This document shows, piece after piece, positions 1 through 8,856 of a DNA stretch of 35,497 nucleotides (the first letter of the stretch is position 1; every line of letters begins with the position of its first letter). The stretch is from NCBI GenBank assembly GCA_024698555.1, contig JAILRI010000102.1:1-35497 (forward strand), read 5' to 3'. Origin of the DNA: Lachnospiraceae bacterium. Its GTDB lineage: Bacteria > Bacillota > Clostridia > Lachnospirales > Lachnospiraceae. The position numbers were made by a program, and so were the translations under genes. The notes beneath the pieces were generated by a model, which was not told where the DNA came from, searched no databases, and saw nothing but the letters and a program-made list of their open reading frames with translations.

Positions 1-64
1 AAAGTGCAATATTTGAGCAAGAATGTTTTTCAGTTCAGAACATCGATAAAACAGGGGACCCATT

Positions 65-985
65 ATGATAGAAATACTTAATGGTATCGTTGAAACCGTT
101 GCCTACAACGGTATGAACGGAGTCAGAATACACCACAACAGGGAGGCTGATGATTATCCGATTCACTGGCATACCGCCATGGAGATCATCATGCCCTTTG
201 AAAACACATATGAAGTGACTATCGGAAGCAGCACACTGATAGTAGAACCCGGTGATATCATTATCATCCCGCCCGGAGAGCTTCATATCCTCAAAGCTCC
301 CGATACCGGCTCCAGGCTGATCACGATGGTGGACTACTCCCTGCTGTGCAACTTAAAAAGCATGGATCAGCTGCTTCATACGCTCCATCCGTACTGTCTC
401 ATAAAAAGCAGGAACGGTGACGATCTGGCCGACGAGCTTTCCGCAACGCTAAAGGAACTGCTCCTTGAAATAGAGTCCGAATATTTCAGCGGCACCCCCT
501 TCCGCGAAGCGCGTATATATTCCCTGCTCATCAGCTTTTTCGTTACCATAGGCCGCGAAGCCGGAAACCTCGGGGCTCGTTTCGGCAATTTTACCACAAA
601 CAAGCAGCACGAATATGTAGAAAAATTCATGAACGTCTGCGGATACATCAACGAACACTGCACCGAGGATATCACCGTCGAGGAGCTTGCCGCCCTCGCA
701 GGTTTTTCTAAATTTCATTTTGCCCGGCTGTTCAAGCAGTTTACCAATTCGTCATACTATGAGTATCTGACTCACAAGCGTATAGAACACGCCGAAGCCA
801 TGCTCATTACGCCTGATATCTCCATTACCGAAGTAGCCATGCAGTCCGGTTTCAACTCTCTTTCGACATTCAACCGTGTTTTCAAGAGTGTCAAAGGCTG
901 TACTCCTTCGGAATACAAGGGGCTCAACCGCCAGTACATCAGAGAAACGTCCGATTATGAAGACGGCAGCAGAACCCCCGCGTGA
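65..985 (+). CDS. AraC-family transcriptional regulator (cupin + HTH)
   Basis: A 306-residue DNA-binding regulator with the standard AraC layout. The N-terminal half (about residues 15-95) is a cupin-like sensor, with histidines in the HWHTAMEI stretch and a PGDIIIIPPGELH strand-turn pattern. The C-terminal part (about 200-290) holds the two helix-turn-helix motifs, visible as VEELAALAGFSKFHFARLFK and the ITEVAMQSGF...FNRVFK consensus. The start ATG is preceded by AGGGGA. The gene converges on the family 2 glycoside hydrolase, and its TGA directly abuts that gene's stop codon. AraC regulators beside glycosidases usually respond to a sugar and control the neighbouring gene, so control of the hydrolase is likely but inferred. 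The ligand cannot be read from the sequence. Confidence 0.9.
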   Translation: MIEILNGIVETVAYNGMNGVRIHHNREADDYPIHWHTAMEIIMPFENTYEVTIGSSTLIVEPGDIIIIPPGELHILKAPDTGSRLITMVDYSLLCNLKSMDQLLHTLHPYCLIKSRNGDDLADELSATLKELLLEIESEYFSGTPFREARIYSLLISFFVTIGREAGNLGARFGNFTTNKQHEYVEKFMNVCGYINEHCTEDITVEELAALAGFSKFHFARLFKQFTNSSYYEYLTHKRIEHAEAMLITPDISITEVAMQSGFNSLSTFNRVFKSVKGCTPSEYKGLNRQYIRETSDYEDGSRTPA

Positions 986-3900
986 TCACTCAAACCGGAA
1001 GTATTTCATATCGAAATTGCTTCCGGGAAGGAAAACAAACGCCACTTTAACTGCTTTGCCCGTGTCCGGAACCTCAAACTCCTGTTCAGTATAAATTTCG
1101 CTGCGTTTGAACTCCATGAGCGATGTATCCGCGTTTCCCGCGGCATCGCTTATTTTCAGGTGTACCGAATTATCCGAATGCACGGCTCTGCCGCATATGA
1201 TCAGTTTTTTTGCTCTTCGTCCGTCAAATACCATATCGTCAAATTCAATGGTCACATTATTTCCTATTCCGGTTACGGCCTCATCCGTTACGGTAAATGT
1301 ATCACCATATATTCTTGAATTCTCAGTTGCGTAAACCGTCGCGAACGCTTTGTCGGGTTTTGTAAAGCTGAAGCCCTTGATATGGAATTTATCGCTGGCG
1401 GTAAAATATATATCGGTGATTCCTTTTACCCTCTCAGGCAGTTTATAAGTTTCGGGCTGATAAACATTCCATATGGAAGGCTTACAGTATACCGCGTCAA
1501 GGAGCAGCCTGCTGCCTTCCTCATAAGGACGGCCCTTCCATATTCCGATCCTGTACTCATTGTCATCCAAAGTGAAGATAGGCAATGTTATCTCATCGGA
1601 ACCAAATTCACCGAAATCCAGATTGTTATACCCTATATAGCTCGACACGCCTCTCGGCGTAGCAGCACCCTTCTCATTTCCGTTGCCCACATCCCCTTTC
1701 GAGTCAGTGTACAAAGAACCTGTTATGAAATCATAGGGATCCATATATGCAGTTCCTATACCCTCCGATTCAAATTCGATGGAGGATATGCACTGCATTT
1801 TTTCGGTACCGTTATGTGTCATACACCTTAATCTGAAGCAGCCGTCTCCTTTAGCAGCTACATCGAGATACCCCGAAACCTTTTTGCCGTCAACCGTTTT
1901 TGCTCCGGATTCATCAGGCATAGTAACATCCGCCAGTTTGATCTCTACTCCAAGATCGTTTACAGCACAAGCCGTTACATCGTTAAATGTCGCATTTTCA
2001 GGCTTTATCAAATATCCAGCTCTGATATTTTTTAATTCACGATTCAACTTATTGTCATTTTCATTTCTGATAATTTCAATCTTTCTTATAGGAATATCAT
2101 TATTATCAAATTGTGATTTAATTATTACATCGTCGACACTCTTCCCTTTTTCGACTTTGACTATCGCCAGAAGCTTTCCGGCAAACATTCTGCGGGAATT
2201 AGTTTTGTATTCATCAAAATCGGTGCTGTCACCGTTATCCATTCCGAGCAGGATACCATTCTCTACCGTTATGTTGATCCTGCGGTTGGCATTTTCAACC
2301 ACATTGCCGTTTTTATCAACGGCAGATAATTCATAAAAGATCAGGTCATTTATCACTGTCCGTTCATACTTTATGGTCTCGGCCTCATCGAACGAAGTTC
2401 TCCTGTCCCTGGTCAGTTCCTTTCCGTTCTCATCATAGGCCACAGCCTCTATATAGCCTTCATGATAAGGTATCTGCCAAACAGGGCAAAGGATCTCTCC
2501 TTTTTCGTGGTCTATCTCCTTCTTTCCGGCCGATGCTCCATTCACTATCAGTTCCACGCATGGAGCATTTGACGCTATGCGGACATCTATGATCTGCCCT
2601 TCATTGAAATCCCAGTAGGGAAAAAGATGAACAAATGGTGCTTTTTTTACATCTGTCCACTCCGCTTTGAAGATATAATAAGTATCTTTGAAGAACCCGG
2701 CTGTATCTATCTGTCCAAAATATGAATTCTTGGTATGATAAGGTGTAGGTTCCCCGATATAATCAAATCCCGACCACAGAAACTGACCGGCAGAAAATTT
2801 TCTGTCACGATCGGCTTTGATAACATATTCTACATTCGGAGCGCCCCAGCTTGTGGTACTGTTACCAAGAGCGGAGCATTGCTCATCGTCATCGGACATT
2901 ACGGATACCTTCATGGGAAAATGATATATACCGCGGGACTGTACTGTAGAACAGGTCTCGCTGCCGTATATCATCCAGTCGGGATATTTCTTATGATGTT
3001 CATCATACAGTCTCTCGCCGTAATTATACCCGGCCAGTTTCAGTACATCCGCGCATTTTTGCCCGCCTTCCCATGGCATATAATTACAGCCGAAGGTCGG
3101 ATGCGCGTTCCCCATATAATCATATTTTTTTACGCACTCCATCAGTTCGCGCGTAAGTTCCACCGCTGACTCATCGGCATGACAGTCATATATCTCATTG
3201 CCAATGCTCCACATAATGACCGAAGGACTGTTACGGTCTCTTCTTACCCATGAAGCGATATCCTTTGCGTGATCTTCCTCAAAGAAACGGGCATAATCAT
3301 ATTCAGTTTTCGGGCGCCTCCACATATCAAACGCCTCCGAATCCAAAAGCATGCCCATCTCATCAGCAAGTTCCACAAGCCCCTTCGCAGGCATATTGTG
3401 AGAAGTTCTTATGGCGTTTACTCCCATGCTTTTCAGTTTATATATCTTACGCCGGAATGCGTCCTTATAAAACGCGGCCCCCAGAGCTCCCAGATCATGA
3501 TGCTCACATACACCGTTGATCTTGACCCTGCGTCCGTTCAGCTTAAAGCCATCATTCACAGTAAATTCAATTTCACGCAGACCAAAGCGGTCAGTTACTT
3601 CATCTGCTTTATTGCCATCAACAGTAAGCACGGTTTTAAGCTCATAAAGGTTAGGAGAAGTTATATCCCAAATGACCGGATTTTCAACGGTAAATACGCT
3701 TGTATAAACTCCCGCCTCTGCAGCAGGATCAGTACTTAATCCTTTCATATTTACCGGAGCGTTCAGAGCCATCCGGTCACCATCAGGGATCCCCTCGGGA
3801 ACAAAACCGATGGCTTCGGCACAGGGTCTGCATATACAATATGAGTTTTCCTCTCCGGCCGGAATCAGTTTTATTTCATGATCTATCTGTACTTTCGCGT

Positions 3901-4432
3901 TTTCCGGAATATTTACCGTTTCGATATCAGCTTTGACCCTCCATCCGTCAGCGGTATGATCGGCATGGATATATACGCCGTTTGTAGCGATATGTGCCCT
4001 GCTGACAGTCTTAAAGGTCACATCCCTGAAAATACCCGCTCCGGAATACCAGCGCGTATTGGGTGATTTATGCTGTACCCCGACCGCTATTTCATTGTCA
4101 CCGTTCACCAGAAACGAAGTGATATCAAACTCAAAGCTTGAATACCCGTAATGATTGCTGCCGACATATGTTCCATTGATATATATGGAGCTGTCCATAT
4201 ACACCCCGTCAAAATTTATCAGGTATATTTTTTCTTTTTCCCTGTCTATGTTGAAATGTTTCCTGTACCAGCCCGAAGCATCGCCATACAGATCTTTCGT
4301 ATTAAAGATCAGCCAGTCATGGGGAAGGGCAACCTTTTCCCATCCTTCTGCATTTATCGCCGCGTCATATTCGGTTCGGTACGGCAGCTTTATAAATTCC
4401 CAATTATCGTTAAACAGTTCTTCCTTTCTCAT
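986..4432 (-). CDS. Glycoside hydrolase family 2, beta-galactosidase-like, with long C-terminal extension
   Basis: A 1148-residue glycosidase with no signal peptide, so probably cytoplasmic. Domains in order: GH2 sugar-binding jelly roll (about 1-160), immunoglobulin-like domain (about 165-295), and TIM barrel (about 296-600). The acid/base glutamate is E413 in MWSIGNEIYD and the nucleophile is E492 in YGSETCS. A DUF4982-like Ig domain follows (about 605-670), then another beta domain. The last 350-400 residues look like one or two carbohydrate-binding beta-sandwiches; GITDIYFTA resembles the CBM6 pattern. The chain is longer than E. coli LacZ (1023 residues), and the extension explains the size. 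An RBS (GGAGGT) lies 8-9 bases before the ATG. The family acts on beta-galactosides, but beta-glucuronides and other substrates are also known, so the substrate is uncertain. The adjacent AraC regulator suggests substrate induction. Confidence 0.88.
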   Translation of the reverse strand: MRKEELFNDNWEFIKLPYRTEYDAAINAEGWEKVALPHDWLIFNTKDLYGDASGWYRKHFNIDREKEKIYLINFDGVYMDSSIYINGTYVGSNHYGYSSFEFDITSFLVNGDNEIAVGVQHKSPNTRWYSGAGIFRDVTFKTVSRAHIATNGVYIHADHTADGWRVKADIETVNIPENAKVQIDHEIKLIPAGEENSYCICRPCAEAIGFVPEGIPDGDRMALNAPVNMKGLSTDPAAEAGVYTSVFTVENPVIWDITSPNLYELKTVLTVDGNKADEVTDRFGLREIEFTVNDGFKLNGRRVKINGVCEHHDLGALGAAFYKDAFRRKIYKLKSMGVNAIRTSHNMPAKGLVELADEMGMLLDSEAFDMWRRPKTEYDYARFFEEDHAKDIASWVRRDRNSPSVIMWSIGNEIYDCHADESAVELTRELMECVKKYDYMGNAHPTFGCNYMPWEGGQKCADVLKLAGYNYGERLYDEHHKKYPDWMIYGSETCSTVQSRGIYHFPMKVSVMSDDDEQCSALGNSTTSWGAPNVEYVIKADRDRKFSAGQFLWSGFDYIGEPTPYHTKNSYFGQIDTAGFFKDTYYIFKAEWTDVKKAPFVHLFPYWDFNEGQIIDVRIASNAPCVELIVNGASAGKKEIDHEKGEILCPVWQIPYHEGYIEAVAYDENGKELTRDRRTSFDEAETIKYERTVINDLIFYELSAVDKNGNVVENANRRINITVENGILLGMDNGDSTDFDEYKTNSRRMFAGKLLAIVKVEKGKSVDDVIIKSQFDNNDIPIRKIEIIRNENDNKLNRELKNIRAGYLIKPENATFNDVTACAVNDLGVEIKLADVTMPDESGAKTVDGKKVSGYLDVAAKGDGCFRLRCMTHNGTEKMQCISSIEFESEGIGTAYMDPYDFITGSLYTDSKGDVGNGNEKGAATPRGVSSYIGYNNLDFGEFGSDEITLPIFTLDDNEYRIGIWKGRPYEEGSRLLLDAVYCKPSIWNVYQPETYKLPERVKGITDIYFTASDKFHIKGFSFTKPDKAFATVYATENSRIYGDTFTVTDEAVTGIGNNVTIEFDDMVFDGRRAKKLIICGRAVHSDNSVHLKISDAAGNADTSLMEFKRSEIYTEQEFEVPDTGKAVKVAFVFLPGSNFDMKYFRFE

Positions 4433-4620
4433 ATATCGATACCTCCATACATACTCAGGCTGTTATTGCGCCTCTATCCGGCGCAGGGTCTGTTTAGTTT
4501 GATGACAGTGTCGTAAACCTGTTTCGTTAATATGTAAATATACATGGTACTTGACTAATTGATAATAGTGTACTACTTTAGATATGGTTTTGCCATATCA
4601 TCTGGAGGGAAGTGATCAAA

Positions 4621-5220
4621 ATGAATATTCAATCTGTAAGTGATCTTTTTTCATTGGATTTCTGGATCACTCTTTTTGAGCGTTTTCAGGCTATGGGTCC
4701 GCTCATGCCGATCCTGCTTGCCGCTGTGGAATCCCTGATCCCTCCCCTGCCACTCTTTGCCATCGTAACCATGAATGTAGCCTCACACGGACCGGTAAAA
4801 GGCTTTATCTACAGCTGGGTCGGAACCTGTATAGGCTGTACCTGTGCCTTTCTTTTCTACAGACTGGCATTTATGCGTCTTTTCAAACGTTTCTGCGAAA
4901 AGCATCCCCGAATACTTAAAGCAAGGCTGTGGGTGGAAGAAACCAATACCGTCATGCTGTTCATGCTGGCTCTTATGCCTTTCACGCCTTCGGCCTTTTT
5001 AAATTTCGCTTTCGGTATTTCAGAGTTTCCCATAAAAGTATATCTTCCAACCCTTTTTACCGCCAAGCTTATTATGATAGGCTTACTGGCACTGATCGGC
5101 CAAAGCTTTGTATCCGCGATGAAAAATCCATGGATGATCCTGTTGGGTATTGCTCTGCTGGTCGTTACATATATCCTTTCCAAAAAGGTCTCCAAACATG
5201 GAAAGATCGACAGTATCTAA
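4621..5220 (+). CDS. VTT/DedA-like (TVP38/TMEM64 superfamily) membrane protein
   Basis: About 199 residues, integral membrane. Four or five hydrophobic segments are visible (about residues 25-50, 60-85, 110-135, 145-165, 170-190). The central part has the features of the VTT fold: a glycine-rich segment (YSWVGTCIGCTCAFLFYRL) and a re-entrant region with FTPSAFLNFAFG. Proteins of this superfamily are linked to lipid scrambling or proton-coupled transport in the cytoplasmic membrane. No specific substrate can be given. The start is ambiguous. A GTG at 4612 sits only 3 bases from the GGAGG at 4604, which is too close, while the ATG at 4621 is 12 bases away. I chose the ATG. The gene is divergent from the glycosidase and convergent with thyA, with a 23-base gap and no visible terminator. 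Confidence 0.75.
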   Translation: MNIQSVSDLFSLDFWITLFERFQAMGPLMPILLAAVESLIPPLPLFAIVTMNVASHGPVKGFIYSWVGTCIGCTCAFLFYRLAFMRLFKRFCEKHPRILKARLWVEETNTVMLFMLALMPFTPSAFLNFAFGISEFPIKVYLPTLFTAKLIMIGLLALIGQSFVSAMKNPWMILLGIALLVVTYILSKKVSKHGKIDSI

Positions 5221-5243
5221 TGAAACATTTAACCGGTGTTTCC

Positions 5244-6092
5244 TTAAATGGCAACCGGTATCCCCGTCACCTGCGGACCATACTCATAGTCATCCAGCCT
5301 CACATCATCTTTTGTAAAATCATAAAAACTCTTCTTTTCCGGGTTAAGCCAGAATTTGGGAGCCTGATATGTCGGACGCGTGATCAGTTCCTTTATCATG
5401 TCCACATGACGGTCATATATATGAGCGTCCGCTATCACATGTAAAAACTCGCCTACCTGCATATCGCATTCTCTGGCCAGCATATGTATCAGAACTGCAT
5501 ACTGGCATACATTGGCCGCATTGGCAGCCAGAACATCCTGTGAACGCTGGTTCAGTATCGCGTTCAGTACCAGTTTCCCGCCTTCTTTGGGCTTGGTCAC
5601 ATTAAAGGTCATGCTGTAGGCGCAGGGATAAAGCATCATTTCCGAAAGATCCTGATGTACATAAATATTTGTTATGATACGCCTGGAGAAAGGATTGTTC
5701 TTAAGATCATAAATGACCCTGTCCACCTGATCAAACATTCCTTCTTTATATTTGTGCTTGACACCAAGCTGATAGCCGTATGCTTTACCGATAGTTCCGT
5801 TTTCATCTACCCACTGATCCCATATATGGCTGGAAAGATCAGCCACACGATTGGATTTCTTCTGCCATATCCAGAGTATCTCTTCGGTAAATGTCTTTAT
5901 AGCAACCTTACGCAGAGTGATCGCCGGAAACTCCTTCGACAGATCATACCGGTTGACTACACCGAATTTCTTGATGGTATACGCCGGCGTGCCGTCCTCC
6001 CAGTGCGGGCGGACTTTCTCATCCTCGGTGCTGGTGCCGTTTTCCAGGATATCCCTGCACATATTTATAAATACTTCATCAGCATAGCTCAT
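5244..6092 (-). CDS. thyA: Thymidylate synthase (ThyA type)
   Basis: A 282-residue folate-dependent enzyme that methylates dUMP to dTMP using methylene-tetrahydrofolate, which SHMT (glyA, 18241-19482) generates. Recognisable sites are the substrate-phosphate arginines in SRRII (137-138), the catalytic cysteine C157 in LYPCAYS, the QRSQD phosphate/dUMP segment (182-186), N194, and the HIY pair H224/Y226. The C terminus ends in hydrophobic VAI, as the family requires for closing over the folate. Residues after the catalytic cysteine are AY, where E. coli has HA. The overall pattern (HIWDQW, QLKNNP-like, NPEKKSFYDF) is closer to the Bacillus subtilis ThyA class. It lies downstream of nrdD on the same strand, so the two supply dNTPs together. 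GGAGGA precedes the ATG. Confidence 0.96.
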   Translation of the reverse strand: MSYADEVFINMCRDILENGTSTEDEKVRPHWEDGTPAYTIKKFGVVNRYDLSKEFPAITLRKVAIKTFTEEILWIWQKKSNRVADLSSHIWDQWVDENGTIGKAYGYQLGVKHKYKEGMFDQVDRVIYDLKNNPFSRRIITNIYVHQDLSEMMLYPCAYSMTFNVTKPKEGGKLVLNAILNQRSQDVLAANAANVCQYAVLIHMLARECDMQVGEFLHVIADAHIYDRHVDMIKELITRPTYQAPKFWLNPEKKSFYDFTKDDVRLDDYEYGPQVTGIPVAI

Positions 6093-6132
6093 ATTTATTA
6101 TCCTCCAAAAAACGCTCCCTTAATTGTCTGAA

Positions 6133-6158
6133 AGCGGGGCGGAATTCTCCGCCCCGCT
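6133..6158. other. Strong GC-rich hairpin between nrdD and thyA
   Basis: Bases 6133-6143 and 6148-6158 are perfect reverse complements (11 base pairs, 4-base loop, core CGGGGCGGA). It sits in the 127-base gap after nrdD and before thyA. Neither side has a good U-tract, so it is not a textbook intrinsic terminator. It may attenuate transcription, protect the 3' end of nrdD mRNA, or affect thyA translation. Confidence 0.6.
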
Positions 6159-6219
6159 CCAATTCGGCTTTAATAATTTCGATGTTTTTCCGTCTCATAA
6201 TGACGGCTCATGGGATTTT

Positions 6220-8655
6220 TCAAACAGTTACCAGCTCCGCGTACTTTTTAATGTTGGAAGCATTGGCATACTTTGTTCTTGTTCCTCCTGACTGGACTAC
6301 CAAAGTGGGAGCAGACATGATCCCCCATTCCTTAGCGATTTCAGGTTCTTCCTCCGCGTCTATGATCGTATATTCCTTTCCGTCCAGGTACTGTTTCGCA
6401 AGCCTGCAGTTAGGACAGGTCTTGGTGGTAAAGAGGTACAGACCGTCTGCGGATGTGTCGTGCATTTCTACGGTATCATCGATAACTAGCGGCTCGGTGT
6501 TACGATCCAGACCGCGTGTGATCTCATCGGTCGCGCCTGTATTACAGCAGCCTGCTCCGATAGAGAAGCGGTTCATAAATTTCTCAGGCTTGTACTCGGT
6601 ACGATTCTTATACTCCTGCGACTTGCCTGCATTCCAGTTTTTAACCGGACGGTAATAACCGGTGATCCTGGAGTATACTTCTGCCTCTTCACCGCATATC
6701 GGACATACAAACTGCTCACCGGTCAGATAACCATGATTTTTGCATATCGAATATGTAGGAGACATGGTATAGTAAGGAAGCTTATAATTTTCAGCTATAG
6801 TACGAACCAGTTTGGCGGCGGCCTCCCAGTCCGGAAGCTTTTCACCAAGGAAAGCATGGAATACCGTACCGGAAGTATAAAGAGTCTGCAGTTCATCCTG
6901 AATGTCGAGAGCCGTGAAAATGTCCTCAGTAAACTCTACGGGCAGATGAGAACTGTTGGTGTAATACGGGGTATCACCCTTGGTTCCCGCAGTCTTGATA
7001 TCAGGCCAGCGCTTGCGGTCATGTTTGGCCAGACGGTACGAAGTACTCTCTGCGGGCGTAGCCTCAAGATTGTACAGGTCACCGTACTCCTCCTGATAAT
7101 CGGAGAGCTTATTGCGCATATGATTAAGAACCTTCTTGGTAAACGCCTGAGTCTTGGGATCGGTCAGATCCTTGCCCAGCCAGTTGGCGTTGAGGCCAAC
7201 CTCATTCATTCCGACAAGACCGATAGTCGAAAAATGATTGTTAAATGTTCCGAGATATCTCCTGGTATAGGGATAAAGTCCCTCGTCAAGAAGCTTCGAA
7301 ATGATCTCGCGCTTTACCTTAAGCGATCTTGCAGAAAGATCCATCATACGATCAAGACGTTTGAAGAATTCATCCTCGTTGGCGCTCTGATATGCTATCC
7401 TGGGCATATTGATCGTAACAACTCCTACTGAGCCGGTTGACTCGCCGCTTCCGAAAAAGCCGCCCGACTTCTTACGCAGTTCGCGAAGATCAAGCCTGAG
7501 CCTGCAGCACATGGAACGCACATCCGAAGGTTCCATATCCGAGTTGATATAATTGCTGAAGTACGGTGTTCCATATTTCGCGGTCATTTCGAACAGGAGA
7601 CGGTTGTTCTCGGTATCCGACCAGTCAAAATCCCTTGTAATGGAATACGTGGGGATCGGATACTGGAAACCGCGGCCGTTTGCATCACCCTCGATCATGA
7701 TCTCAAGGAATGCCTTATTGACCATATCCATTTCTTTCTTGCAGTCCTTATAGCAGAAGTCAACTTCTTCACCGCCTATGATGCACGGAAGCTCTGCCAG
7801 GTCATTGGGAACGGTCCAGTCCAGGGTTATATTCGAGAAAGGAGCCTGAGTTCCCCATCTTGAAGGAGTATTCACTCCGTAAACAAAGCACTGTATGCAC
7901 TGCTTGACTTCGTGATAGTCAAGATTATCTATTTTAACAAAAGGAGCGAGATATGTGTCAAATGATGAGAATGCCTGAGCTCCGGCCCACTCATTCTGCA
8001 TGATCCCAAGGAAGTTTACCATCTGGTTGCAGAGCGTCGACAGATGCTTTGCGGGAGATGATGTGATCTTGCCCGGGATACCCCCGAGTCCTTCCTTAAT
8101 GAGCTGTTTGAGAGACCATCCTGCGCAGTAACCGGTCAGCATACTCAGATCATGAATATGGATATCGGCATTACGATGCGCGCTGGCGATCTCATTGTCA
8201 TAGATCTCGCTCAGCCAGTAATTGGCTGTAACGGAACCTGAATTGTGAAGTATCAGGCCGCCCACCGAATAGGTAACGGTGGAATTTTCCTTGACACGCC
8301 AGTCTTCTTCCTTAACATAACTGTTTACTATCTCTTTATAGTCAAGGATCGTAGATTTCATGTTGCGGATCTTTTCACGGTTCTTCCTATAAAGAATGTA
8401 TGCCTTCGCGACCTCAACATATCCCGACTGGTTAAGAACCTCCTCCACACAGTCCTGGATATCTTCCACGCTGACGGTACCATTGGCGATCTTGCTCTGG
8501 AACGCGGACGTAACACGTAAAGCCAGCAGGTCTATAATATCATCATTGTATAAATTATCCGTGGCATTGAACGCTTTTTTGATCGCGCCCGAAATTTTAG
8601 CGAGATCGAACTCGGCGATCTCGCCATCCCTTTTTGTAACAGTAAAGTTTGTCAT
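6220..8655 (-). CDS. nrdD: Anaerobic (class III) ribonucleoside-triphosphate reductase with fused glutaredoxin-like domain
   Basis: An 811-residue glycyl-radical enzyme that reduces ribonucleotides to deoxyribonucleotides without oxygen. An ATP-cone regulatory domain occupies about residues 3-95. The catalytic barrel follows, with the GSVGVVTINMPRI strand near 408-420 and cysteines C383/C384. A zinc-site-like cluster lies at C638, H641, C651 and C654, and the radical glycine is G666 in RITGYYRP. Unusually, residues 737-811 form a glutaredoxin/thioredoxin-like domain with a CPNC redox motif at 747-750, so the chain carries its own likely reductant. The start was set at 8655 because GAGGAGAGG precedes that ATG; the frame is open up to 8733 but lacks an RBS. 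The activase NrdG is not in the window. A promoter with TTGACA and TAAAAT lies just upstream. Confidence 0.95.
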   Translation of the reverse strand: MTNFTVTKRDGEIAEFDLAKISGAIKKAFNATDNLYNDDIIDLLALRVTSAFQSKIANGTVSVEDIQDCVEEVLNQSGYVEVAKAYILYRKNREKIRNMKSTILDYKEIVNSYVKEEDWRVKENSTVTYSVGGLILHNSGSVTANYWLSEIYDNEIASAHRNADIHIHDLSMLTGYCAGWSLKQLIKEGLGGIPGKITSSPAKHLSTLCNQMVNFLGIMQNEWAGAQAFSSFDTYLAPFVKIDNLDYHEVKQCIQCFVYGVNTPSRWGTQAPFSNITLDWTVPNDLAELPCIIGGEEVDFCYKDCKKEMDMVNKAFLEIMIEGDANGRGFQYPIPTYSITRDFDWSDTENNRLLFEMTAKYGTPYFSNYINSDMEPSDVRSMCCRLRLDLRELRKKSGGFFGSGESTGSVGVVTINMPRIAYQSANEDEFFKRLDRMMDLSARSLKVKREIISKLLDEGLYPYTRRYLGTFNNHFSTIGLVGMNEVGLNANWLGKDLTDPKTQAFTKKVLNHMRNKLSDYQEEYGDLYNLEATPAESTSYRLAKHDRKRWPDIKTAGTKGDTPYYTNSSHLPVEFTEDIFTALDIQDELQTLYTSGTVFHAFLGEKLPDWEAAAKLVRTIAENYKLPYYTMSPTYSICKNHGYLTGEQFVCPICGEEAEVYSRITGYYRPVKNWNAGKSQEYKNRTEYKPEKFMNRFSIGAGCCNTGATDEITRGLDRNTEPLVIDDTVEMHDTSADGLYLFTTKTCPNCRLAKQYLDGKEYTIIDAEEEPEIAKEWGIMSAPTLVVQSGGTRTKYANASNIKKYAELVTV

Positions 8656-8704
8656 ACCTCTCCTCGCTTTCGGGTTTCTCCCCCCTGATTGATCTTGTAT
8701 AAAA

Positions 8705-8733
8705 ATTTTAGCAAAAGAAAAAAACATTGTCAA
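8705..8733 (-). promoter_or_regulatory. Sigma-A type promoter of nrdD
   Basis: On the minus strand, TTGACA (8728-8733) and TAAAAT (8705-8710) are separated by 17 bases. The -35 is perfect and the -10 matches 5 of 6. It lies 50 bases upstream of the chosen nrdD start, which also supports rejecting the longer open frame. No convincing NrdR-box pair was seen. Confidence 0.75.
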
Positions 8734-8749
8734 CGGCTGATACTAAATA

Positions 8750-8791
8750 TTCCAAAAAACAAAAATGCAACCACCACATATTGGGGTTGCA
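8750..8791 (-). terminator. Intrinsic terminator after the TPR lipoprotein gene
   Basis: TGCAACC (8766-8772) pairs with GGTTGCA (8785-8791), extended by CCA/TGG inside the stem. On the minus strand it is followed by TTTTTGTTTTTT (8765-8754). It separates the lipoprotein/acyl-CoA synthetase unit from nrdD. Confidence 0.85.
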
Positions 8792-8856
8792 CTATTTTTG
8801 TAGTCGTTTCAAAAAGAATATTCTACAAGATTAGACTCTTGAGTTAAGTGTATTTT

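Noticed and set aside
1779-2336. 185-residue plus-strand open frame inside the glycosidase gene
   Set aside because: It is antisense to a strongly supported coding region, has a low-complexity composition and no ribosome binding site.
4551-4580. Promoter before the VTT/DedA-like gene (TTGACT at 4551)
   Set aside because: The best -10 at allowed spacing (TACTTT) matches only 3 of 6 positions.
8655-8733. Longer nrdD open frame starting at 8733
   Set aside because: It overlaps the promoter (TTGACA at 8728-8733) and has no ribosome binding site. GAGGAGAGG precedes the ATG at 8655, where the ATP-cone domain begins.
8640-8850. NrdR operator boxes upstream of nrdD
   Set aside because: The only palindrome here (8766-8791) has the spacing and U-tract of an intrinsic terminator and lies upstream of the promoter, and no paired ACAC-ATATAT-GTGT boxes are visible.
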